DNA of 64,000 bases from Methylobacterium nodulans ORS 2060 (GTDB lineage Bacteria; Pseudomonadota; Alphaproteobacteria; Rhizobiales; Beijerinckiaceae), in contig NC_011894.1 of assembly GCF_000022085.1 (NCBI RefSeq), forward strand, positions 5,850,001 to 5,914,000, given 5' to 3'. The position numbers were made by a program, and so were the translations under genes. Below are positions 18,801 through 25,274 of the stretch, in pieces. Below the pieces are notes generated by a model. That model was given only the letters and a program-made list of their open reading frames with translations, was not told the origin of the DNA and did no database searches. The stretch's first letter is position 1, and each line of letters starts with the position of its first letter.

Positions 18801-19393
18801 CCCTGCTGTGCCGCGACTGTGACAAGGCTGGAGCCGCTGCCGAGCGACGAAAGGATGTCGCCGCCCTGGAAGAGCAGATTGCGGACCTCGTCTGCGCGGA
18901 GGCGGCGCGGGGCGTTCTCATTGGCTGCTTGCGGTGCGATCCCGAGCGAGCCCAGCCGACGAGATGCCTGAACGTTCGCCTCGGCGCGGGCGCGGTCGGC
19001 CTCGATTTGGGTCAGGGTGGCGCGGCCGGTCGCGCCGAGATCGCGCCAGCCATCGGTCGCAGCCCGAGCGCGGGCGTTCGCCGCCTCCGCGGCGCGGGCC
19101 TGCTCCTCGAACACAGCCGCCGACGCGCGCGCAGCGCCGGCCTGAGGCGTGCTGACGCCGAGCAGCGCATTCACGCTCGCCTGGGCGCGGGCCTGCGCCT
19201 CCGCTTGCCGGGCGGCCTCGGCAAGGCGCTGATACCGGGCCATCTGCCGGTCTGCAGCCGCGCCGGCAGCATCCGCCGCAGTGGACACGCCCTGGAAGGC
19301 CTGCTGCCCGGCCCGGCCGGCCTCGTCGAAGGCGCGCCGAACCTCGGCGCCGCCCTCGACGGCGAGGCGGATCGCGACGCTATTCGCCATCAT
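15812..19393 (-). CDS. H: Tail tape measure protein H with lytic transglycosylase-like domain
   Basis: The 1193-residue protein sets tail length. It has long coiled, Ala/Arg/Gln-rich regions (about residues 1-100 and 400-680). A central hydrophobic segment near residue 235-260 (VASVAIIAGAAALLSY) is probably membrane-active. An SLT-type domain at about residues 685-820 has NAESRGDRFAKNP and ATGLGQF, where the Glu of AES is the expected catalytic acid. The C-terminal end has the lambda-H style region with GFAGGGYTGPGDRLEAAGLVH. The gene starts with two ATGs (19393 and 19390) and overlaps the end of the T reading frame by 14 bases. Confidence 0.92.
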   Translation of the reverse strand: MMANSVAIRLAVEGGAEVRRAFDEAGRAGQQAFQGVSTAADAAGAAADRQMARYQRLAEAARQAEAQARAQASVNALLGVSTPQAGAARASAAVFEEQARAAEAANARARAATDGWRDLGATGRATLTQIEADRARAEANVQASRRLGSLGIAPQAANENAPRRLRADEVRNLLFQGGDILSSLGSGSSLVTVAAQQGPQIAQTFAGPGGASVKGALTQASEAAAGLAARIGVLGGAVGVASVAIIAGAAALLSYQNRMREVDRLLAGTGRAAGASAQQVNAAAVAIAASGEGSVREARSIAATLAATGRIGVEMFVALGRSAKDFAATTGQEVADATQELAQAFADPAKGAQTLNEKLGFLNARTEETIRNLAEQGDRLGAQRVLFEAYSASLSRAADLTSQLGDATSAFGRVASNVWDSLGQKVSDAFGGATLDRQLELLEARLKSVESARGGAYTFGGLLDYKVDAEAGELRQQIARLQAERARQQQQRTQAQAAQNNRDVMSLVGQLNPAARETDQLRNRVELLRKAISDPVRFGLDAQQLGQVQAALERLQNLARSAREDLERYGSASAASALRAAQDANRNVGLNPVDRALAERGQQLQRDLRERGLDQLPTREDVLRQFSARAANDNLDARELQSLERERDARLRSIDERETLIETARVETDRIRKEAEEVAKRTAVSQDFIAAMVNAESRGDRFAKNPRSSATGLGQFIDETWERLFRKTFPERAAGMDREQILARRTDREDSLALIRVYAEENRRALERANLPTTNRNQYLAWFAGADRAIRLLNADPTEPAAAYFGRKALAANPTVIPGRSVGQLLDWADRTINQNAPNIRATQRAADVLRSQVTLQEQTAEAEARRQKVQELLNDAIERGTEIGRQFNTAQQLLQADSAKLSDTARNERQAILDVADAYAKQTAALETSKLGRDILFERAQIGRTDGEQRIASRLRGTGLGLDSAEAEAMRLNDRLSETKNLAKDAFSGFASDLRRGVTAAEALQNVINRIVDKLMNKGIDMFINSIFDAGGKSIGGGDGIGSMIAAASKFFGFAGGGYTGPGDRLEAAGLVHRGEIVWSQDDIRRWGGVSIVEAMRTSRGYAEGGIVGREMFPRPQFASAANANANAPAAGPTFIANITSQATGDPAADQRAAEVNAKAMRAEYERMWMAMAQREMRPGGTLHAAGARRAS

Positions 19394-20047
19394 CGCCCTC
19401 CTTCCGGTAGGCCTTCACGATCAGCGGCTCGACCCGAGGCAGCAGGTCGGCAAGCAGTGGCAAGGCTCCGCCCATGGCATCGGCCATCAGCAGGATCGCC
19501 CCGAAGTCCAGGGCGTAGACGCCGCCGAAGCCGGCCCGTACCTGCCCGCCGCAGCGCTGGATCACCGACCAGGCCACCACGCCCTCATCGGTTTCCGGCG
19601 CGTGCACAGTGTAAGGACACGCGGCACAGGTTACACCACAGGCGGCGCAGTATTCGTCTCCCCCGCCGAAGTGCCAGGAGGCGAGCTCGAGGATGCGTTT
19701 TTTTCCGCGTCCCGCTTCAGCGCCGGAATGACATAGCGGCTGTCGAATTCGTCGAAGGCAGCCCAGTTGGACATCAGCAGGTCGATGGTCTCGGGCGTTG
19801 CCGGAACCGGCACGCCATCGGCATCGCCAACCCCCTCCCACTCGATGATCGCGCGCCGGGCCAGTTCGCCGACGAGAGCGATGTTGGTCCGCAGATCGAG
19901 GTCCTCGCGATCATCGCTGCGGATGACCTTGCTGACCGCCTCGCGCGCTGCCAGCATCATCGCGACCGTGACCGGCCGCACCCGGACGCGCACGCCGGGC
20001 AGGAGGTCGAGCCAATAGGGTTCAGAAGAATGAGCCAGTCGAAGCAT
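19380..20047 (-). CDS. GT: Tail assembly chaperone GT fusion by -1 ribosomal frameshift
   Basis: A second product is expected from the G gene. Its codons run GAA AAA AAC at about 19705-19697, so the heptamer A AAA AAC sits in the right phase (complement 19697-19703). After a -1 slip, reading continues as KKRILELASWHFGGG to the stop at 19380. That gives about 222 residues, of which the last 106 or so are the T part. The T part has a cysteine cluster (YCAACGVTCAACPY) and then a helical end. Lambda makes gpG and gpGT in the same way at this gene position. The continuous minus-strand frame up to 19841 has no plausible start of its own. Confidence 0.75.
19631..20047 (-). CDS. G: Tail assembly chaperone G
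   Basis: The 138-residue product begins MLRLAHSSEPYWLDLLPGV, from the ATG at 20047; the longer frame upstream overlaps gene V and is not coding-like. It lies between the tail tube gene and the tape measure gene, the G position. Near its end it contains a slippery A AAA AAC run, used for the GT fusion. The C-terminal 20 residues after the slip site are Ser/Pro/Thr-rich and look dispensable. G-type proteins coat the tape measure during tail assembly and leave the particle later. Confidence 0.8.
   Translation of the reverse strand: MLRLAHSSEPYWLDLLPGVRVRVRPVTVAMMLAAREAVSKVIRSDDREDLDLRTNIALVGELARRAIIEWEGVGDADGVPVPATPETIDLLMSNWAAFDEFDSRYVIPALKRDAEKNASSSSPPGTSAGETNTAPPVV
19697..19703 (-). promoter_or_regulatory. 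Programmed -1 frameshift slippery heptamer A AAA AAC
   Basis: On the minus strand the sequence GGAAAAAAACGC is read GAA AAA AAC in the G frame. This is the classical X XXY YYZ heptamer with X=A, Y=A and Z=C. The -1 frame opens at once into the T reading frame. The position relative to G and the tape measure gene is the conserved one in lambda-like phages. Confidence 0.8.
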
Positions 20048-20061
20048 GGGATCTGCCGTCC

Positions 20062-21003
20062 TCAGTAGCTGGGCACGTTGTTGATCAGGGTGGCGGTGAC
20101 CGTGCGGCCGAGAGCGGGATCCTTGGCCGCCTGCCAGTTGAAGGTCGCCTGCACCCCGTTCGGGCCCGTCACGGGCGTCTTGGCCTTCGGCAGGAAGACC
20201 GAATGCACCTTGAACACGAGCGAGCGCGCGGCGTCCGTCACCCACCCGAACGTGAACTCGACCGGCGTGCCGGCGGTGGCCTGATCCAGCAGGGTGGTGT
20301 TGGCAAAGCGCACGGCGAGGCTGCCCGTCATCGCCACCATGCCCGGGTCGGCGTCCTCGATCCGCCCGTCCCCGCGGATGACCTCCACCTTCTCCAGCTG
20401 GTTCGAGTAGGTGAACTCGGCCGAGACCACGGAGCCGAGCGCCACGCCGCCACGGGTGACGGTGCCCTGGAACGGGCTGAACCGCTCGATGCTCGCCTCG
20501 GCGAGGGTGCCGGCGGCCGAGGCGGTGAGCTTGGTCTCGCCCTGGGCGATCAGGCCCAGCGTCGCGGTGAGCAGGCCCGAGCGCTGCATCTGCACCCGCA
20601 GCGTGTTGCCGCGCACCCCGAAGTTCTGGCCGTAGCTCGGCACCTCGGGCAGGCCGACCTCGATGGTCATGGAGGGCAGGTTGATCGCGCCCGACGTGAA
20701 CACATGCGTGGTGGTGCCACTGTCGGTGGCCGACGTCGGCTGCCCCATGAACAGCTTCAGCCAGTTGCCGAAGTTCTTCAGGTCGATCGGAACGACGACA
20801 TCGCCGTCATTGTTGATCACGTCCTTCGAAGGCGGCAGCGGCTCGCGGCCGTAGCCGAGCAGATCGCTGGCAATCAGCCCCTGCTCTTCGCCGAGGTTCG
20901 AGGAGACGAAGGGCAGCTTGCGATAGCCGCTGGCGGGCGGCGTGCCGTAGGTGGTCTCGAAGGCCGCCGCCATGATGGCGTTGGCGCCACGCGCGCGTGC
21001 CAT
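20062..21003 (-). CDS. V: Major tail tube protein V
   Basis: The 313-residue protein has the phage tail tube fold pattern. The N-terminal MAAAFETTYGTPPASGYRKL and EQGLIASDLLGYGREPLPP are typical of tail tube proteins in siphoviruses of alphaproteobacteria. Repeated beta strands follow, and then an Ig-like C-terminal part. It forms the tube through which DNA passes. The ATG at 21003 is preceded by an AGGAGA ribosome-binding site. The gene lies between the U-like terminator and G, as in lambda. Confidence 0.9.
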   Translation of the reverse strand: MARARGANAIMAAAFETTYGTPPASGYRKLPFVSSNLGEEQGLIASDLLGYGREPLPPSKDVINNDGDVVVPIDLKNFGNWLKLFMGQPTSATDSGTTTHVFTSGAINLPSMTIEVGLPEVPSYGQNFGVRGNTLRVQMQRSGLLTATLGLIAQGETKLTASAAGTLAEASIERFSPFQGTVTRGGVALGSVVSAEFTYSNQLEKVEVIRGDGRIEDADPGMVAMTGSLAVRFANTTLLDQATAGTPVEFTFGWVTDAARSLVFKVHSVFLPKAKTPVTGPNGVQATFNWQAAKDPALGRTVTATLINNVPSY

Positions 21004-21023
21004 GGGTCTCTCCTGTCAGATGA

Positions 21024-21458
21024 TCAGTTCAGGGGGTCGGGGGTGCCGTAGACGGCGGTGATGCCGATCAGGGCGGCGCGGGAGACGGGAGCACCGTCCG
21101 CGGTCAGCGGCTCGGTGGTGGCAGCCGACACCAGGAGGTAGTCGCACAGCCCGCCGAGCGTCCGGTCAGCGGCCACCGCCGTTCCGATCGCCTGCAGCAT
21201 GGCGTCGAGCCGCGCTTCGGCGCTCAGGCTGCGGGTGCCGTTCGCGGCCACGTCGATCGGGATCTCGTGGTTGAAGATGTAGATGGTCGGGTTGAGCGTG
21301 ACCTCCGGCTCGCCCGGGTCGCCGTCGTCCACATTGACGAAGCCGCCGGCCGGGATGATCTGCGGCTTGACCTCGTTGCGGGAGTGGGCGGCCTGCGGAA
21401 GGGCGGCCCTCAGCAGGTCGACCACGGCCTGGATGACCCGCTCGCGCTTGCTCGGCAT
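21024..21458 (-). CDS. Tail terminator / minor tail protein U-like
   Basis: The 144-residue protein MPSKRERVIQAVVDLLRAAL... contains a central region with FVNVDDGDPGEPEV and a helix-strand end (ALIGITAVYGTPDPLN). Size and position directly before the tail tube gene match tail terminator proteins (lambda gpU, 131 residues). Family assignment rests on context and general shape. The start at 21458 follows the last ATG before the foreign cassette; the in-frame extension to 21551 lies in the cassette. It is the first tail gene after the inserted carbonic anhydrase cassette. Confidence 0.7.
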   Translation of the reverse strand: MPSKRERVIQAVVDLLRAALPQAAHSRNEVKPQIIPAGGFVNVDDGDPGEPEVTLNPTIYIFNHEIPIDVAANGTRSLSAEARLDAMLQAIGTAVAADRTLGGLCDYLLVSAATTEPLTADGAPVSRAALIGITAVYGTPDPLN

Positions 21459-21936
21459 CGTTTCAGTCGCCCAGATGTGCACAAGCAGAATGGAATAGGA
21501 ACTGCGGCGTCCGAACGAACGCGCAAAACCCGCGGCACGGATCGGCAACACAGCGAAACGTTCTCGGCTTCATCCCGCCAGACTCGGCCCTCACTGCTCT
21601 TTGTCGCGCGTCCTGATGGTCCGAGGCAGGATGAGCGCGAAGAGCGGCCGGGCCTGTGAAGCGAGACCCGTGGGCCCGGCCGCCACCTCATCACCTATTT
21701 GAGTGATGCGCTTCGGGCGGGCTTGCCCACACTGCTGCCGTTGTGCCGCTCGACCTCCCGGTCGGAGTGGTGCGGCAGGCGGCCGGGTCTGTCCGGACAA
21801 CGGGCTCGGCTGCCACCTCTCAGCCCGGCTGAGGATCTCCCCCTCAGGCTTCGAGTACTCCCATCATCTGCAAAGCTAAAGCGGCTGCCAGCGGGGTGCC
21901 TGAGGCGATTGTTGGGGCATTTTGGCTGGCTGCTTA
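21459..21936. other. Intergenic start of the foreign cassette, with an 11-bp inverted repeat
   Basis: No convincing gene was found in these 478 bases. A perfect 11-base inverted repeat (GCGGCCGGGCC at 21644-21654 and its complement at 21673-21683, 18-base loop) could form a hairpin. There is no T-run beside it, so it is at best a weak terminator. The stretch separates the phage U-like gene from the 70-residue gene cassette and marks the left boundary of the inserted DNA. Confidence 0.4.
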
Positions 21937-22049
21937 GAACCAATGTCCAACAAATGGCAGCGCTGTTCTTCCTCGTGCGGTTGGATCTAATCCTTGTCCC
22001 CGAATTTGGCTCGCATAGAACTAAAACCGAATACAGCCGGAGGAATGCT

Positions 22050-22262
22050 ATGCCGAACCTCGGGTACACCGTGCGTAAGAAGCCTGACGGCTGGGGCGTC
22101 TATCGCGCAGACACGGGCACGCCGGTTCGCGTGAACGGGCGGGAGCAGACAGGGCTGTCGCACGAGAGTGCCATCGAACTTGTCGTGTCGCTGAGAGTGC
22201 TCGCTTTTCTTAAAGCCGAGTTCGGCGATTGGCCGGTCTCCAATCCCGACACATTCCATTAG
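22050..22262 (+). CDS. Small protein, 70 aa, paralogue 1 of a duplicated cassette
   Basis: The product begins MPNLGYTVRKKPDGWGVYR and ends in NPDTFH. It has a GWxVY motif, then an xTGxPV loop, and a QTGL-x3-E segment followed by a helix. The ATG has a strong ribosome-binding site (GGAGGAATGCT). It is the same length as, and about 40 percent identical without gaps to, the product of 23724-23936. It points against the phage late genes. No family name is known to me. It is probably a stand-alone cargo gene under its own promoter. Confidence 0.75.
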   Translation: MPNLGYTVRKKPDGWGVYRADTGTPVRVNGREQTGLSHESAIELVVSLRVLAFLKAEFGDWPVSNPDTFH

Positions 22263-22278
22263 GACGGGGCTCTAGCAC

Positions 22279-22374
22279 TGCAGTTGCAGGCGGTGTTTTC
22301 GGTGGGCGTTGAGGGCGGTGGCCTCACGGGGCTAACGTCACACTGACCGGGCGAAAAAGCCGTCTGCAGCTGTA
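22279..22374. repeat. Imperfect inverted repeat between convergent genes
   Basis: The stretch 22279-22306 (starting TGCAGTTGCAGGCGG) is complementary at about 20 of 28 positions to 22347-22374 (ending GTCTGCAGCTGTA). The arms lie between the 70-residue gene and the oppositely directed carbonic anhydrase gene. It may be a transcription terminator for both, or a scar of a small mobile element. Confidence 0.35.
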
Positions 22375-22388
22375 AAGGTAGTCCCAGC

Positions 22389-23048
22389 TCAGCCGGAGCG
22401 GCGGTGCTGTAAAGCCTGGAGCGCAGCGTCGTAGCGCTGACGCCACGATTGACCGTCGTTGACGCTTGGGCCCAGCTGGCGGAGAAGGCCGTCGCGCAGG
22501 CCGTAGATCAGGCCATGCACTTCGATGCGGGACCCTCGGTACCACGCACGCCGCAGGATCGTGGTGCGGCACACGTTGGCCACCTGCTCGATCACGTTCA
22601 GCTCCGCGAGCCGAGCGCCGCGGTCTTCGTCACTACTCGCGGCGTCGAGCCAGGCCGCATGCTTGTGCGCGATATCCTCGATGTGGCGCAGCCAGTTATC
22701 CGCCAGCCCCGCCGAGCGCCGCTCCGCCACGGCCTGGACGCCGCCACAGCCGTAATGACCGACGACCATGATGTTCTCGACCTTGAGAACCTCGACGGCG
22801 TACTGCAGTACCGAAAGACAATTCAGGTCCGAGTGCACCACTAGGTTGGCGATGTTGCGATGCACGAACACCTCTCCCGGCTGCAAGCCAATGATCTCGT
22901 TAGCCGGTACGCGACTATCTGAACAACCGATCCACATGTAACGCGGGGATTGCTGCCCGGCGAGGCGGGTGAAGAACGCGGGGTCATCTGCGACACGCCG
23001 CGCCGCCCATGCGCGATTGTTAGCGAAGAGCTCGTCAAGGCCGCACAT
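22389..23048 (-). CDS. can: Beta-class carbonic anhydrase (prophage cargo)
   Basis: The 219-residue protein has the complete beta-carbonic anhydrase set. The zinc ligands are Cys42 in GCSDSR, His98 and Cys101 in GHYGCGG, and the Asp44-Arg46 dyad is present. The length equals that of typical bacterial enzymes of this class. It interconverts CO2 and bicarbonate in the cytoplasm. The ATG at 23048 was chosen because a longer frame to 23165 would add an Arg-rich extension not usual in the family. The gene is on the late strand but stands inside a foreign cassette between the Z- and U-like tail genes, and nothing links it to virion assembly. Confidence 0.92.
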   Translation of the reverse strand: MCGLDELFANNRAWAARRVADDPAFFTRLAGQQSPRYMWIGCSDSRVPANEIIGLQPGEVFVHRNIANLVVHSDLNCLSVLQYAVEVLKVENIMVVGHYGCGGVQAVAERRSAGLADNWLRHIEDIAHKHAAWLDAASSDEDRGARLAELNVIEQVANVCRTTILRRAWYRGSRIEVHGLIYGLRDGLLRQLGPSVNDGQSWRQRYDAALQALQHRRSG

Positions 23049-23464
23049 GACTGTCCTCCTCTCGACCCGTAGCCCAGGTTGTGTCCGGCGGGCGTGCGGC
23101 GAACGCACTGCGACCGCCCAACGGCACCGAGTAATATTCCTGCAGCCGCTATCATGCTCCTGCACGCACCAGGAGGAGCGGAAATCAGCTGCGCAGCCGC
23201 CTAGCCGAAAGGCGGCGATCCCATCCGCCCATCATCGTCCTGACCACCCCGACGTCCAACATCTCCGGCAAGCAGGCGGAAAGCATCAGCGTCACGCGTC
23301 TCGATGGCGACAAGCCTCAGCGGCCTGCGTCCGGCCCCAGCGTCTGGTGTCCGACACAACCGTGCAGCACCTTGTTGGTGTGGAGTTCACCTGAGACGCC
23401 GGTCGCAACTGTAATGCTAGGCGGGCGAGCACGCGCTGAACCTGCGCCGCGTCTGTCTCGGGCG
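23049..23464. other. Intergenic region between carbonic anhydrase and recombinase remnant
   Basis: No gene is supported in these 416 bases. They should contain the promoter of the carbonic anhydrase gene. Two small hairpins are visible: GCTCCTG paired with CAGGAG(G) near 23155-23175, and GCCGCCT paired with AGGCGGC near 23195-23215. Neither is followed by a T-run. Confidence 0.4.
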
Positions 23465-23551
23465 TCACGCCGCCTTCAGCATCCGGTGCACGCTGCCGAT
23501 GTCGATGCCGAGCTGCGCCGCGATCTCCGCCATCTGAGCCCCTGGGCAGCT
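23465..23551 (-). pseudogene. Possible serine recombinase C-terminal fragment
   Basis: Twenty-eight residues (ending EIAAQLGIDIGSVHRMLKAA and a stop) resemble the final helix-turn-helix of resolvase/invertase proteins. The rest of such a protein is absent. If correct, it is the remnant of the element that brought the cassette. The short length makes the assignment weak. Confidence 0.35.
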
Positions 23552-23723
23552 CAAATCGCCGCCTTCAAGGCTCCCAGGCCCCTTATTGAGCAGCCCGAAC
23601 GACCAGACCTGAACCAATGTCCGCGAATTGGCAGTGCCATTCATTCGGGAGCGCTCAACTCTGACATTTGTTGCCGACGTTGTCGTCATCAAGCCGGTAA
23701 GGAACTGCAATCGGAGGGGCGCC

Positions 23724-23936
23724 ATGCAGAAGTTGGTATACAACATTCGCAAGGGGCGTGAGGGCTGGGATGTCTACGTTTCACAGACGGGCAAACCCGT
23801 TGTGCTGGACGGACACCCGCAGACAGGGCTGCCGCTTGAGACTGCCGCGCAGATCGCCGCGTCACTGGAGATCATGGACTTCCTCCGCGCCGAGAAGGTC
23901 GGCTGGATGATCGCCGATCGTCCCATGATCCACTAA
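23724..23936 (+). CDS. Small protein, 70 aa, paralogue 2 of a duplicated cassette
   Basis: The product starts MQKLVYNIRKGREGWDVYVS and ends DRPMIH. It aligns without gaps to the product of 22050-22262 (about 28 of 70 residues identical), including GWxVY, TGxPV and QTGL. The ATG follows a GGAGGGG ribosome-binding site. A motif GAACCAATGTCC...TGGCAG lies 113 bases before the ATG, at the same distance as in paralogue 1. The function is unknown. Confidence 0.75.
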   Translation: MQKLVYNIRKGREGWDVYVSQTGKPVVLDGHPQTGLPLETAAQIAASLEIMDFLRAEKVGWMIADRPMIH

Positions 23937-23981
23937 TAAGACGAGCAGTTGAGGCGGGCGAGCACGGGCTCTGGGGCGGGA

Positions 23982-24647
23982 TCAGACAGACCAGTTCGCC
24001 GCGATGGCGCCCGGCACGCGCTCGGCCCAGGCCTGGGCGACGGTGTCGATGTCCAGCCGCTTGCGCAGCTTGGCCTGCCGCACCAGCACGAAGATCACGA
24101 CGAACAAGCGCCCCGCAGCCGGACCGGCCTCGCGGATCGGCTGGAACGACTTCCGGCGCTGGAAGCGCGCGGCCTGGCGCCGGTAGAAGGCATCCGCCAC
24201 GAGCACGCCACCGGTGCGGGTCGGCACGAAGCGCAGCTTGACGCCCGTCTCCCGCTCCCAGGCGGCCGGGGTGAGGCCGTTGCCGGTGGAACCCTTGGCA
24301 CGCCGGGCCGAGACCTGCCGCACGCCCGCATCCGGGGTCGGGATGGCGAGGTACTTCCGGCCCTTCGCCAGGATGGTGACGCCCCGGTCGAAGGCGTCGA
24401 TCAGCTTGGGGGCGTTGCTGCTGACGTAGGCCGCCGCCTCGACGCTCTCGCCCGAGCTCGGGAAGGTCCGGCCCCGCCACGTGTTGGCGAGGCGCTGGCC
24501 GAGCCCGGCCCGGCGCACGTCCTCGCGCAGGTCCTCCTTCAGCCCGTCCGTCACCTGACGCATGCCGGCCGTGACCGAGCGGGCGATCTGCACCTCGCTG
24601 CCGGCGAGCGCCTGGCGGAGGTCCGGGACCTGGGCGGAGAACCTCAT
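23982..24647 (-). CDS. Minor tail / head-tail completion protein (DUF6441-like, Z position)
   Basis: The 221-residue protein begins MRFSAQVPDLRQALAGSEV. It has GMRQVTDGLKEDLREDVRRA, then GLGQRLANTWRGRTFPSSGES and FDRGVTILAKGRKYLAIPTP, a pattern I associate with the DUF6441 family of alphaproteobacterial phages. It is in the place of lambda Z, between the FII-like gene and the U-like gene, so it probably helps complete the tail or connect it to the head. Its start overlaps the end of the FII-like gene (ATGA). Confidence 0.75.
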   Translation of the reverse strand: MRFSAQVPDLRQALAGSEVQIARSVTAGMRQVTDGLKEDLREDVRRAGLGQRLANTWRGRTFPSSGESVEAAAYVSSNAPKLIDAFDRGVTILAKGRKYLAIPTPDAGVRQVSARRAKGSTGNGLTPAAWERETGVKLRFVPTRTGGVLVADAFYRRQAARFQRRKSFQPIREAGPAAGRLFVVIFVLVRQAKLRKRLDIDTVAQAWAERVPGAIAANWSV

Positions 24648-24997
24648 AGCGCATCCTCATCCGGCGCGAGCGGCGAGACCTCGCAGGTGCGCACGAGCCG
24701 GCGCGGGTCGATCTTCGCGAGGCCCGAGACGATCACCGTCTGCATGATCGCGCCCTCCTCGTCGAGGAGGTCGAGCTGATCGCCCTGCGCGGGCTCCGGG
24801 ACCTCGGACAGGCGCACGGAGATCAGCATGGCATTCAGGTCGAAGCGGCTGTCGCCCAAGCCGACGATGGCCTCGGGCGACAACCGCAGGAGGCGCACGG
24901 GCAGCCCGGGTGCGGCGCCGCCCGCCCGCCAGAGCGCATCCTCGCCCATGTTCGGGTCATCGAACATGGCATCCACGCCAAGCGCGAAGGCGGTCAC
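24644..24997 (-). CDS. Head-tail joining protein, FII-like
   Basis: The 117-residue protein MTAFALGVDAMFDDPNMGEDALWR... is beta-rich, with a region (LSPEAIVGLGDSRFDLNAMLISVRLSEV) similar to gpFII/head-tail connector proteins. Length equals lambda gpFII (117 residues). It is expected to bind the portal after packaging and give the tail its docking site. It overlaps its neighbours by four bases on both sides, so it is translationally coupled. Confidence 0.75.
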   Translation of the reverse strand: MTAFALGVDAMFDDPNMGEDALWRAGGAAPGLPVRLLRLSPEAIVGLGDSRFDLNAMLISVRLSEVPEPAQGDQLDLLDEEGAIMQTVIVSGLAKIDPRRLVRTCEVSPLAPDEDAL

Positions 24998-25263
24998 GGC
25001 CGAGCCCGCAGGGCCGCGTTGACATCGGCCTTGGTCTTGGCGCCGGAGATGTCAACGCCGCGCTCGGCCGCGACGGCTTCGAGCTCGGGCTGGGTCTTGG
25101 CATCGAGATCGCCGCTCTCCGCCGGCTGGTCCGGTCCGTGCTCACCCTCGCTGCCCTCGTGCTCAGCCGAGACGTGCGTGCCGGCCAGGAGCGCGGCCTG
25201 GGCCGCGTCCCAGGCGAGTGTCACGATTGCGCCGTCCGGCTTGCCCTTCTCGCGCAGTCGCAT
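24994..25263 (-). CDS. FI-like packaging accessory protein with C-terminal HeH/LEM-type segment, 89 aa
   Basis: The gene is in the lambda FI position, between E and FII. The start is the ATG at 25263 (MRLREKGKPDGAIV). The N-terminal half is a small strand-helix region. The C-terminal segment TQPELEAVAAERGVDIS-GAKTKADVNAALRA resembles HeH/LEM/SAP helical domains. Lambda gpFI has such a segment at its N-terminus, so the order appears reversed here. The link with FI is inference from position and this segment. Confidence 0.65.
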   Translation of the reverse strand: MRLREKGKPDGAIVTLAWDAAQAALLAGTHVSAEHEGSEGEHGPDQPAESGDLDAKTQPELEAVAAERGVDISGAKTKADVNAALRARP

Positions 25264-25274
25264 CGCGCCCTTCC

